The notes under the pieces are model-generated. The model was given only the letters and a program-made list of their open reading frames with translations, was not told the origin of the DNA and ran no database searches. Made by a program: the position numbers and the translations under genes. A DNA stretch of 64,000 bases from Streptomyces sp. NBC_01294 (GTDB taxonomy: Bacteria; Actinomycetota; Actinomycetes; Streptomycetales; Streptomycetaceae): the NCBI RefSeq assembly GCF_035917235.1, contig NZ_CP108423.1, positions 7,035,501-7,099,500 on the forward strand, written 5' to 3'. Positions within the stretch are counted from its first letter, which is position 1. Every line of letters starts with the position of its first letter. This document shows positions 42,935 to 50,592 of the stretch, piece by piece.

Positions 42935-45064
42935 TCAGCTCCTGCGGTTGCCGCCGACCAGGGCCTTGCCGGTCGGGATGCGGATCTCGTAGCCGCCTTC
43001 GAGGGCGGCGGTGGCGCCTGCGGGCAGGTCGAGCCGCCAGACGCGGGTGCCCGGGGCGAGGTGCTCGGGTCCGGTGCCTTCCTCGGGCGCCGTCCAGTCG
43101 GCCCGTTCCTCGATGCGGACGTCCGGTTCGGAGGAGACCGGCACCCGCTCGCGGACCTCGACGGTGACGGGCCGCGCGAGCCGGTTCGCCAGCTCCACGT
43201 GGACGCGGTGGTCGAGCACGGTGATGTTGTTGCGCAGGCCCGACGTCGACTCGCGCAGGTTCGTGCGCCGGGTGACCCGGATGCCCTCGGCCGGCCCGAG
43301 CCCCACCCGGCGGACCCCGCCGGGAGCGAGCGTGGGCAGTGCGGCGGTCAGCAGGAAGCCGTCGTCGACGACGACCTCCACCGGGCCGGCCAGCAGGGCC
43401 TGGTCGGTGGCGTTGGAGAGCACCAGTGTCGCGTACACGGTCTGCTCCGCGGACGGCACGCAGAGGTACTCGGTGCGCAGGCCGACCGGGATCTCGGCGA
43501 CGGTGACGGTGTGCCAGGTGCCGTCCGAGGGCACGTCGGCGCGGGCGGCGGCATCGAAGCGGTGGTCGAAGGAACCCGCCGAGTCGCGCGGCCGCACGGC
43601 CTGTCCGGGCAGCGGCAGCGAGGCCACCGCCTCGGCGCGGCGGCGGTACTCGGCCGCCACCGGGTCGGAAGCGGAGCCGGGGAACAGCCGGCCCCTGCGG
43701 GCGGCCTGCTCGTCGGGGCCGCACAGGACGAGCGCGGCGTAGTCGAGCTCGGCACCGCTCGGCCGCGGCGGACCGGTCACCGGTGCTGGAGGGGGCGGCG
43801 GCGCGGCCCGGCCGGGAGCCGCAGGCGCCATGGGGGCGGGGGCCCCGGCGAAGGAGCCGCCGCCGCTCCGCCGCCTGGCAGCCGGTGCCGCGGCGGCCGG
43901 TGCAGCGGGAGCCTGCGGCGCGAAGGCCGGCATCGCGCCGCCGTACGGGTCGGGGGAGAAGCCGTCGACGCCGCCGGGCATCGGGAACGCCGTCGGCGGA
44001 CCGCCGTAGCCCTGCTGCGGGGGCGGCGGGGGCGGCGGGGGAGGGGGCAGTGGCGGAACGGGACCGGAGGCGGGGCCGCCCGCGGCAGCCGGCGGAGCGG
44101 ATCCGGTCCCGACGGCGGCAGGCGCGGCGGTCGCGGCAGGACGGGGGCCGGCCGCCTGGTACCCGGCGAACAGGTCGGCGAGCCCCGCCGGAGGCTCGCG
44201 CCAGCCGGACGGCGCGGGGGCGGGCTGACGGCGTCCGATGCGGATCGAGCGGAGCTTCGGCAGGTCGGTGCGGCGCCGCAGATCGGCGGTGGCCAGGGCG
44301 ATGCGCACACCGGTCCAGTCCTCGCCGGTCCGCTGCGCGACCGAGGCGCGCAGCACCAGACGGCCGCTGCCGTCGCCCTGACGGTGAGTGAGCCGGTACG
44401 TCGGCACCCAGACGGCGCCCGGCACCCCGTACTCCAGCTCCAGTTCCACCTCGGTGTCACCGGCGCCGTCGAGGGTCAGGACCGCGCAGACCGTGGTCTC
44501 CACGTGCGCTGACGGTGCGTCGGTGGAGGCGCGGGCGAGCCGGTCGGCGGCGACGGCGAGCTCGTGCCCGACGTCGCGCAGCGCCTCCTCCAGCTCGACG
44601 AGGCGGGTGTGCAGTCTCTTCAGCCGCTCGTCGACGAAGTCGGCGAGCTCCAGCCACGCGTCGACCGGGGTGCGGCGGTGCGGGTCCTCGGGGTTGCGTT
44701 CGGGCGGGACCGGGTGGAGCGCCCTGACCTCCTCGATCCGGCTCAGCTGCCGGTCCCGGCGGCCCTGCGCCGCCGCGTACGCGTCGCTCAGCCGCTCGAC
44801 CTCGCGCCGCAACGCGTCGGGCGTGCCCGTGCCGAGCGGCTCGGCCTCGACCTCCACCCGGGCCTCGGTGACGCGCACGCCGGCGGCGCCCAGCACACGG
44901 GCCCGCAGCGAGCCGGGATCCAGCGAGCGGGGCAGCCCCGCCACCCGCACCCGGCCGTCAGGGGGCACGATGCCGCGCGCCAGGCGGCGGCAGAGCGCGC
45001 CCTGCGCGTACACCACGACCGAATCGAGGGTCGCCCCCCACCTCTGTGCCGTCTCCGTCGTCAT
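42935..45064 (-). CDS. DUF4139-domain protein with a Pro/Gly-rich insertion, upstream copy
   Basis: The 709-residue paralogue has VVVYAQGALCRRLARG at the start, a coiled coil, and the two halves of the DUF4139 beta region (GVPGAVWVPTYRLTHRQGD and QRTGEDWTGVRIALATADL, later VSSEPDVRIEERADWT). Between them, about residues 290-425 are low-complexity Pro/Gly/Ala sequence with a run of ten or more prolines. It is probably a partner of the shorter copy encoded after it. ATG 45064 is the start. The function is unknown. Confidence 0.83.
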   Translation of the reverse strand: MTTETAQRWGATLDSVVVYAQGALCRRLARGIVPPDGRVRVAGLPRSLDPGSLRARVLGAAGVRVTEARVEVEAEPLGTGTPDALRREVERLSDAYAAAQGRRDRQLSRIEEVRALHPVPPERNPEDPHRRTPVDAWLELADFVDERLKRLHTRLVELEEALRDVGHELAVAADRLARASTDAPSAHVETTVCAVLTLDGAGDTEVELELEYGVPGAVWVPTYRLTHRQGDGSGRLVLRASVAQRTGEDWTGVRIALATADLRRRTDLPKLRSIRIGRRQPAPAPSGWREPPAGLADLFAGYQAAGPRPAATAAPAAVGTGSAPPAAAGGPASGPVPPLPPPPPPPPPPQQGYGGPPTAFPMPGGVDGFSPDPYGGAMPAFAPQAPAAPAAAAPAARRRSGGGSFAGAPAPMAPAAPGRAAPPPPPAPVTGPPRPSGAELDYAALVLCGPDEQAARRGRLFPGSASDPVAAEYRRRAEAVASLPLPGQAVRPRDSAGSFDHRFDAAARADVPSDGTWHTVTVAEIPVGLRTEYLCVPSAEQTVYATLVLSNATDQALLAGPVEVVVDDGFLLTAALPTLAPGGVRRVGLGPAEGIRVTRRTNLRESTSGLRNNITVLDHRVHVELANRLARPVTVEVRERVPVSSEPDVRIEERADWTAPEEGTGPEHLAPGTRVWRLDLPAGATAALEGGYEIRIPTGKALVGGNRRS

Positions 45065-45281
45065 GTGACCCCGCCCCCTGCCGCGTTCATGCTGAGCGAA
45101 GCCTACGCCCGCGCGATCCGGCGGATCGCGCGGATGCGCCTGATGCGCGTCGGAGATGCTGCCGACGCGCCACCCTCGTTCACCGGCCAGGTGCGGCCGA
45201 GGGGGGCCGGCGCCCTCGTGCTTCCCCGGGGACGGCGGGCGGGGCGGGCCGGCCCGGACAAGCGGGGGCGGGCTACGGGGG

Positions 45282-45548
45282 TCAGCCCGGCCAGGTGCCC
45301 GTCACGCGCCTGGCGGCGACGGCGCCCGACCGGTCGACCGCGGCCTTGACCACGGCGAAGATCGCGCCCTGCAGGGCGGCAGCGATCAGGACCTCCCGCC
45401 AGGACCGGTCCTCGTCCGTGGCGCTGGGAGCGTCGCCCTCGCCTTCGATCATCTTCCAGGCCTGCTTGAACGCGGCCCCCGCGATCATGCCGCTGACGGC
45501 GCCGAGGGCCAGCCCGACCGGCCTGTACGCGACCTTGGCCCCGTTCAC
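45282..45548 (-). CDS. DUF4235-like small membrane-associated protein
   Basis: The 88-residue protein starts at GTG 45548 overlapping the previous gene by four bases (GTGA). It has two hydrophobic segments, PVGLALGAVSGMIAGAAF and VLIAAALQGAIFAVVKAAVD, and the charged middle typical of the DUF4235 family of actinobacterial stress-associated proteins. Membrane attachment is likely. The role is unknown. Confidence 0.8.
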   Translation of the reverse strand: MNGAKVAYRPVGLALGAVSGMIAGAAFKQAWKMIEGEGDAPSATDEDRSWREVLIAAALQGAIFAVVKAAVDRSGAVAARRVTGTWPG

Positions 45549-45679
45549 CGCTGCCCCCCGCTGCGACGCACCGGTACGAACATGATCACGGCGGCGCCGG
45601 CCACCAACAGGGGGGTGCGCTTCGCGCGCGCCGCGGCGTGGGCGGCCCCGGCCAGGACCGGGGTGGGAGTCTTCTCCAC
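45545..45679 (-). CDS. 44-residue protein coupled to the DUF4235-like gene
   Basis: The GTG at 45679 has AAGGAG seven bases upstream and the stop TGA overlaps the next GTG. The product begins VEKTPTPVLAGAAHAAAR, then RTPLLVAGAAVIMFVPVRR, a single hydrophobic segment with a basic end. Genes before DUF4235 often encode DUF3618 proteins with such a C-terminus, so this may be a shortened relative; that comparison is from memory. Confidence 0.6.
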   Translation of the reverse strand: MEKTPTPVLAGAAHAAARAKRTPLLVAGAAVIMFVPVRRSGGQR

Positions 45680-45738
45680 GGCTTGCTCCTTCACCGCCGC
45701 GCGGGCCGGCCGTCCGGTACCCCGCTCTCACCGCGCGA

Positions 45739-45864
45739 CTACCCGGGAAGGCGAGGACCATCCGTCGGGTTGGTGATCCACACCCGCACCAGGAAAATGA
45801 TGGCGCCGGCGAGGGAGAACACGAAGCCGGCCGCGCGCCGGATCCCACACCCCCGTACCCCCAC
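45739..45864 (-). CDS. Possible 41-residue single-helix membrane protein
   Basis: The frame from GTG 45864 to TAG at 45739 encodes a basic start, one hydrophobic helix (GFVFSLAGAIIFLVRVWI) and a polar tail. Upstream lies a GTGGGGGT-rich tract with several possible starts but no convincing ribosome-binding site. It may be a real small protein or a chance frame. Confidence 0.3.
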   Translation of the reverse strand: MGVRGCGIRRAAGFVFSLAGAIIFLVRVWITNPTDGPRLPG

Positions 45865-45904
45865 ACCCCCACACCCCGCATCCCCACGTCTCACGGAGAA
45901 GTAC

Positions 45905-46273
45905 ATGTCGGCGAACCAGATGCCGCAGCCCGTCCGAGGGCTGCCCGTCGGCTGGGCCATCATGCTCGCGTTCGATTTTCTGGCCACCCTGCTGGCGGCC
46001 CTCGCGCTGTGCACCGTCGGCCTCCTGCTGCCCGGGATCACGGAGGACTATGGTCCGGACACCGAGCCCACATCGCCCACGGCCCTGGCCTTCTTCATCG
46101 CCGCCCTCGTGCTGCTCTCGTCCCTGGCCGTGACGGCGCGTGCGGTCTCACGGGCCGGAACCGAGAGCGCCCGCGCCCTCGCGCTGTGGCTCTCGGCAGC
46201 CCGCCTCGGACTGCTGGTGCTCTCGGCGGCGGTCTTCATCGCGTACGGCATCGTCGCGATCGAGCTCGCCTAG
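45905..46273 (+). CDS. Small membrane protein, three predicted helices
   Basis: The 122-residue protein starts at ATG 45905 with GGAGAAG upstream. Hydrophobic segments at about residues 17-45, 60-80 and 95-118 suggest three membrane helices. I do not recognise the family. It converges with the small gene at 46282, only eight bases away. Confidence 0.75.
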   Translation: MSANQMPQPVRGLPVGWAIMLAFDFLATLLAALALCTVGLLLPGITEDYGPDTEPTSPTALAFFIAALVLLSSLAVTARAVSRAGTESARALALWLSAARLGLLVLSAAVFIAYGIVAIELA

Positions 46274-46281
46274 TCCGCCCG

Positions 46282-46518
46282 TCAGTGCGTCCCCCAGTGG
46301 AACCTCCCGCCGCCGACCCACCGGACCTCGCCCGGGTCGTCCAGGTCGTGGATCGTGATGCCTTCGGACGCGGCGGTCAGGATCACGTCCGTCATGGACG
46401 TGGCGGTGCTGACCATCTCGCCGTCGATCTCCACGATGCGGAACGGCGGGTCACCGGGCTGTACGCCGAGTACGGTGACCCGCGCCGCGGACATGTAGGG
46501 AATCGAGCCTTCGGTCAT
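46282..46518 (-). CDS. 78-residue conserved hypothetical protein
   Basis: The product begins MTEGSIPYMSAARVTVLG and has a mixed beta/alpha composition (FRIVEIDGEMVSTATSMTDVI, ITIHDLDDPGEVRWVGGGRFHWG). It has no signal peptide or known motif. It stands alone between a convergent membrane gene and the DUF6056-like gene downstream. The function is unknown. Confidence 0.65.
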   Translation of the reverse strand: MTEGSIPYMSAARVTVLGVQPGDPPFRIVEIDGEMVSTATSMTDVILTAASEGITIHDLDDPGEVRWVGGGRFHWGTH

Positions 46519-46645
46519 GCGGAGATCGCCTCCACGTACGTCGCCGTGCCGCGCGGCCGGGGTGTTGGGCGGCGCATTCAGACAGGATGGCCCAGCCGCG
46601 CCGATTGCGCGCGCGGAGGGCGCGGGCGCAGGTCCGGCGGCCCTC

Positions 46646-48184
46646 TCAAGGACGGTGGATCCGGTCGACGCCGTACCACTGCGACACGCAGGCGGCGACC
46701 CAGTCCCGCTCGTAGTCCCGCGTGAAGAAGGGCTCGGCGAGAGCGCCGATGTGCAGGGGCCGGTAGCCCACGTCCGTGGCGCCCCGCGCCGCCTCGGTCC
46801 GTATGCGGGCGTTCTGGGAGTCCCAGGCCACGGAACGGGCGACCGTGGAGGTCGTGAGCCGCTGGACGTTCGGGACGAGCACGGCCACCGAGGCCAGCGC
46901 CAGGCAGCCCGCCGCCACGGTTCCGGTCACCATCAGCGCGTCGGCGGTGCGGCGGGCCGAGAGCCACCGGCCGCCCCACGTGCCCAGCAGTGCGCCGTAG
47001 CCGCAGAGCGCCAGCTCCATCGGTACGAGGAAGCTCGTCCACGTACGGGCGTACGTCCACCCGGTCGGGCCGTAGCCGCTGCGCAGGCCCACCACCACCG
47101 CGAACGACCCCAGCACCACCACGGGCACCGGGAGCAGCAGCAGGGCGGTCAGCACGCTGCGCGGAACGGTCCGCCGCGGCTCCCGCTTCCCGGGCGCGTG
47201 CCCGCGGAGCCCGCAGGCCAGGCCCAGGAGGACGCCGGCGGCGGCGGCCCCGAGGTACGCCCACTGGCCGGTGACGGAGTCCCACATGCGGAGCCAGTCC
47301 TCCCAGGTGACCCGGAGTTCGTCCGCGGAGAGCAGGGACTCCTTCTCCGGCTGCTGGGCCCGGCGCCACCGGGCGCCCGGGGAGGTGTAGAGCACCGCCA
47401 GACCGCACACGAGCCCGGAGCACCAGAGCACGCACCAGGTGAACGGACGCCAGTTCCGGGCCAGGCGCAGGCGGGGCACGGAGAGCAGCCCGACCCCGGC
47501 GGCGAGCAGCCCGCTGACGAGCGCGAACGGCTCGCTCAGGGTGCCGAGCGCGAAGGCGATGAGGAACGCCGATGCGAAGCCGGCCACGCGTTCGGCGGTA
47601 CGGGGCCGGCGCACGGTCCGGACGGCCAGCAGGAGGGCCCACAGGCCGATCACGCTCGGAAGGGTGTGGGAGATCGTGGCGGGTGCCCACAGCAGCGCCT
47701 GATAGCTGCGGGTGCCCGCGAAGTAGAGCAGTGCCTGCACGACCAGGGCGCAGGCGAGCAGCACCAGCACCCTTGGTCTGCCGCCGAGGAACCGGACGAA
47801 GTCGCGCCCCAGCAGGACCAGCCCGGCGGTGAAGGAGACGGCGATGACCGTCGGCAGGACCTTCGTCCCGGCCAGTCCGTCGCCGTAGACGACCCCGCTC
47901 AGGAAGGCGTTGGCGATCCTGCCGTTCTGGGTCGTGTAGAAGTCGGACGTGATGCCGAGGATCCCCAGGTCACGGGCCTTCCACGCGGCGCACCAGTCGT
48001 CGGACGTGGGCCGCACGTACAGCCCGAGGAAGCATCCGACGGCGATCAGCGCTCCGGCCGCCGCGACGAGCGTCGCCCCGACCACCGGGATCAGCCAGCG
48101 CAGGAGGGGGCGGCGGCCGGTCTCCCGGTCCACCGCGGAGGAAGGGGTCAGGACGCCCTCGCCCTCGATCGCAGCAGTGCTCAT
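46646..48184 (-). CDS. Polytopic membrane protein, DUF6056-like (glycosyltransferase-C-type fold)
   Basis: The 512-residue protein has about 12 hydrophobic segments. After the first helix comes RPTSDDWCAAW, then DFYTTQNGRIANAFLSGVVYGDG, a pattern typical of DUF6056 membrane proteins whose extracytoplasmic SDD loop suggests a lipid-linked sugar transferase. Transfer activity is inferred, not shown. The start ATG 48184 is divergent from the secreted hydrolase gene 278 bases away; that gap shows no clear operator. Confidence 0.8.
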   Translation of the reverse strand: MSTAAIEGEGVLTPSSAVDRETGRRPLLRWLIPVVGATLVAAAGALIAVGCFLGLYVRPTSDDWCAAWKARDLGILGITSDFYTTQNGRIANAFLSGVVYGDGLAGTKVLPTVIAVSFTAGLVLLGRDFVRFLGGRPRVLVLLACALVVQALLYFAGTRSYQALLWAPATISHTLPSVIGLWALLLAVRTVRRPRTAERVAGFASAFLIAFALGTLSEPFALVSGLLAAGVGLLSVPRLRLARNWRPFTWCVLWCSGLVCGLAVLYTSPGARWRRAQQPEKESLLSADELRVTWEDWLRMWDSVTGQWAYLGAAAAGVLLGLACGLRGHAPGKREPRRTVPRSVLTALLLLPVPVVVLGSFAVVVGLRSGYGPTGWTYARTWTSFLVPMELALCGYGALLGTWGGRWLSARRTADALMVTGTVAAGCLALASVAVLVPNVQRLTTSTVARSVAWDSQNARIRTEAARGATDVGYRPLHIGALAEPFFTRDYERDWVAACVSQWYGVDRIHRP

Positions 48185-48462
48185 TCACCAGCCCTTCGCA
48201 GCGGGGCCCGGCCTGAGGGGCGGCCGGTGCGCCCGCCGCCTGCGCGGACCGCACGGCCCGCGAACACCCATGATGGGCACGGTTCGCCGCCACCGGCATC
48301 CCGGGTTGCGCCAGGCCGGGTACGGATGCCGGTACGGAACCGCCGGCTCCTCGGGCCCCTCGCTCACCCGGGCGGCGGGCGTGCCGTGGCAGCCTCCGCA
48401 CGGCTCTCCCAGGATGGGGAGTCCAGGTCCGCGCCTCCGCAGGCCCTGCGGAGGGAGTGGCG

Positions 48463-49938
48463 ATGCCCCGTACCCTGCTCGGCCGTTGGGCGGTCGTCAC
48501 GGCGGTCCTGGCGGTCGTCGCCGTTCCCCTGTGCACCGCGGGCCAGCAGGCCGGGCGGCACACCGGCGCGGTGCGGCCGGTGCCCGTGCGGCCCGCGGGC
48601 CAGCAGAGCCGTGGTGAGGCCGCGCGCCACTACGCGCCCCAGTCGATGGTCGCCGCCCCCACCGTCGGTGTCCTGTCCAACACGACCGCCGCCGAAGGGG
48701 TTCCGTCGTCCGTGGCCAAGGGCGCCCGGTACGTCGAGGGGAGCAACGTCCTGCGGCTGGCGACCGGCCGGTGGATGTACCTGCCCGCCGCCGGGACCGC
48801 GGCGGCCGTGGTCGCCCCCGACCATCCGCCGGCGCGGAGGCAGATCGCGCAGAGCCGCGCCTGGCTGGCCTCCGGACGCATCCCCGGCAGGTCGCCGGCC
48901 CAGCGCGCGGCGGCCGAGCGGGCCCTGCTGGCCATGCGGGCCCTGCTGCGGCCCAACGGCGCCATGGCGGCGGGGTGGAGCACCGGCTGGAAGTACTCCT
49001 GGCCGCGCGACTCCAGCTTCGCCTCCGCCGCGTTCGCGCACACCGGCCATGACGCCGAGGCCTACCGGATCCTGCGCTACAGCGCCGCGACCCAGCGCAA
49101 GGACGGCACCTGGGAGGCGCGGACGGAGCTCGACGGATCCAGCCCGCCCGACGGCAGGCGCTGGCAGCTCGACGCCAACGGCTGGGTCCCCTGGGCCACC
49201 TGGCAGTGGTACCAGGCGGCCCCCGCGTCCACCCGCCGGGCCCGGCTGGTCCCCCTCTACCCGATGATCCGCAAGGCGGCCGACCACGCGGCCCGCACCC
49301 TGCGGGCAGACGGGCTGCCCCCGGCCTCCCCCGACTACTGGGAGCTGATGACGTCCACCTCGAACATCGGTACGGCCGCGCCGCTGCTCGCCGGACTCAA
49401 CGCCTCCGCGGACCTTGCCCGGGAGACGAACCGGCCGCACGACGCGGCGCGCTGGGCGCGGGCCGCGCGGCGGCTCTCCGCCGGGATCTCCGCGCGGTTC
49501 GATCCCCTGGGCTACCAGCGCACCGTCGACGGGCGGCACGGGCGCGACAGCGCGGTGGCCTTCATGGCGCCCCCCTTCAACGCGGCCCCCGCCGGCCTGC
49601 CCGAGGCACTGGACTCCACCTACCGGGCGCTGCTCCTGCCCAACGGGGGGCTGACCCCCGGGAACGACTCCGCGGCGCCCTGGGGCGCGACCGCGTGGAC
49701 GCCCAGTACGACGTTCTTCGCGCTCGCCTGGGCCGCCACGGGGCAGCAGGCCAAGGCCGGCAAGGTCATGGACTGGGTCCTCGCCAAGCGGAACTCGCTC
49801 GGCGAGCTGCCGGAGAAGGTGGACAAGGCCGGCCGGCCCTCCTCGGTCGCTCCCCTCGCGTGGACGGGCTCGATCGCCGTCCTGTCCCTCGTGGCACTCG
49901 ACGGCACGGAGCTCCCCACCCCGCCCCTGATGCCGTGA
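48463..49938 (+). CDS. Secreted six-hairpin glycoside hydrolase (GH15-like)
   Basis: ATG 48463 is preceded by GGAGGGAG; the GTG six bases upstream is less likely. The 491-residue protein has an N-terminal signal peptide (WAVVTAVLAVVAVPLCTAG). Motifs WKYSWPRDSSFASAAF, DANGWVPWATWQWY and the repeated helices fit an (alpha/alpha)6 barrel of the glucoamylase type; the Arg-Asp in PRDSS aligns with the substrate-binding Asp. It probably acts outside the cell on an alpha-glucan or similar. The catalytic acid is not fixed by eye. Confidence 0.82.
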   Translation: MPRTLLGRWAVVTAVLAVVAVPLCTAGQQAGRHTGAVRPVPVRPAGQQSRGEAARHYAPQSMVAAPTVGVLSNTTAAEGVPSSVAKGARYVEGSNVLRLATGRWMYLPAAGTAAAVVAPDHPPARRQIAQSRAWLASGRIPGRSPAQRAAAERALLAMRALLRPNGAMAAGWSTGWKYSWPRDSSFASAAFAHTGHDAEAYRILRYSAATQRKDGTWEARTELDGSSPPDGRRWQLDANGWVPWATWQWYQAAPASTRRARLVPLYPMIRKAADHAARTLRADGLPPASPDYWELMTSTSNIGTAAPLLAGLNASADLARETNRPHDAARWARAARRLSAGISARFDPLGYQRTVDGRHGRDSAVAFMAPPFNAAPAGLPEALDSTYRALLLPNGGLTPGNDSAAPWGATAWTPSTTFFALAWAATGQQAKAGKVMDWVLAKRNSLGELPEKVDKAGRPSSVAPLAWTGSIAVLSLVALDGTELPTPPLMP

Positions 49939-50014
49939 GGGTCCGTTCCGTGGGCCCGGGCAGGTCCGAAGGTCCGCAGATCTGAACGTCCCCAGATCTC
50001 CAGGTCTCCAGGTC

Positions 50015-50503
50015 TCAGACCGCCCGCGTCCCGTCACCCGGCGGGGGAGCGGTGCGGACCCGCTCCAGCGCGGTGAGGAGGTGCCGGTAGGCGAGCCGTT
50101 CGGCCGCGACCGCCCGCGCGAGCGGCGGGTGGTGCGGATCACGGAGCGACCGGGCCCGGGCCGAGGCGGCGAGGCGGAGCTCCCTTGCGCGGTGCACCCC
50201 GGTCCTGGCCCGGACGTACGCGTCGTCCAGCAGCCGGTGGTCGAGGACCTCGGCGAAGGCCCGCGCCGCGAGGGCGTCGAGCCGGTCGAGGTGGCCGGCG
50301 CAGTGCTCGGGAGCCGCCCCGGCACAGCCTTCTTCGAGGGTCCGGGACAGCGATCCCAGGGTCGCTCCGAGCTCCGGGTACCCCCAGGCCGGTGCGGTGT
50401 CGTTCCTGCACCCGGTGGCGACGGTCATCAGCACGGCCACGCAGGCCGCGGCGCGGACCGTTCCCCGTCCCGCGCCCCCGCGCCGGGTGGTGCAAGCGGT
50501 CAT
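50015..50503 (-). CDS. Hypothetical lipoprotein, 162 residues
   Basis: A basic start, a hydrophobic segment (AAACVAVLMTVATGC) and a lipobox ending in Cys32 indicate a lipoprotein. The mature part is helical, with EEGCAGAAPEHCAGHLDRLDALAARAFAEVL; two further Cys could form a disulfide. I do not recognise the family. It lies downstream of the PIG-L gene in the same direction, 89 bases away. Confidence 0.7.
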   Translation of the reverse strand: MTACTTRRGGAGRGTVRAAACVAVLMTVATGCRNDTAPAWGYPELGATLGSLSRTLEEGCAGAAPEHCAGHLDRLDALAARAFAEVLDHRLLDDAYVRARTGVHRARELRLAASARARSLRDPHHPPLARAVAAERLAYRHLLTALERVRTAPPPGDGTRAV

Positions 50504-50592
50504 GGGAGCCCCGATCGCCGGCGGTCAGGTGGTCGGGAGCCGGCCTCGGCCGGGCACCGACGCGGTCCGGCCGCCATCGTCACCCGCACAGG

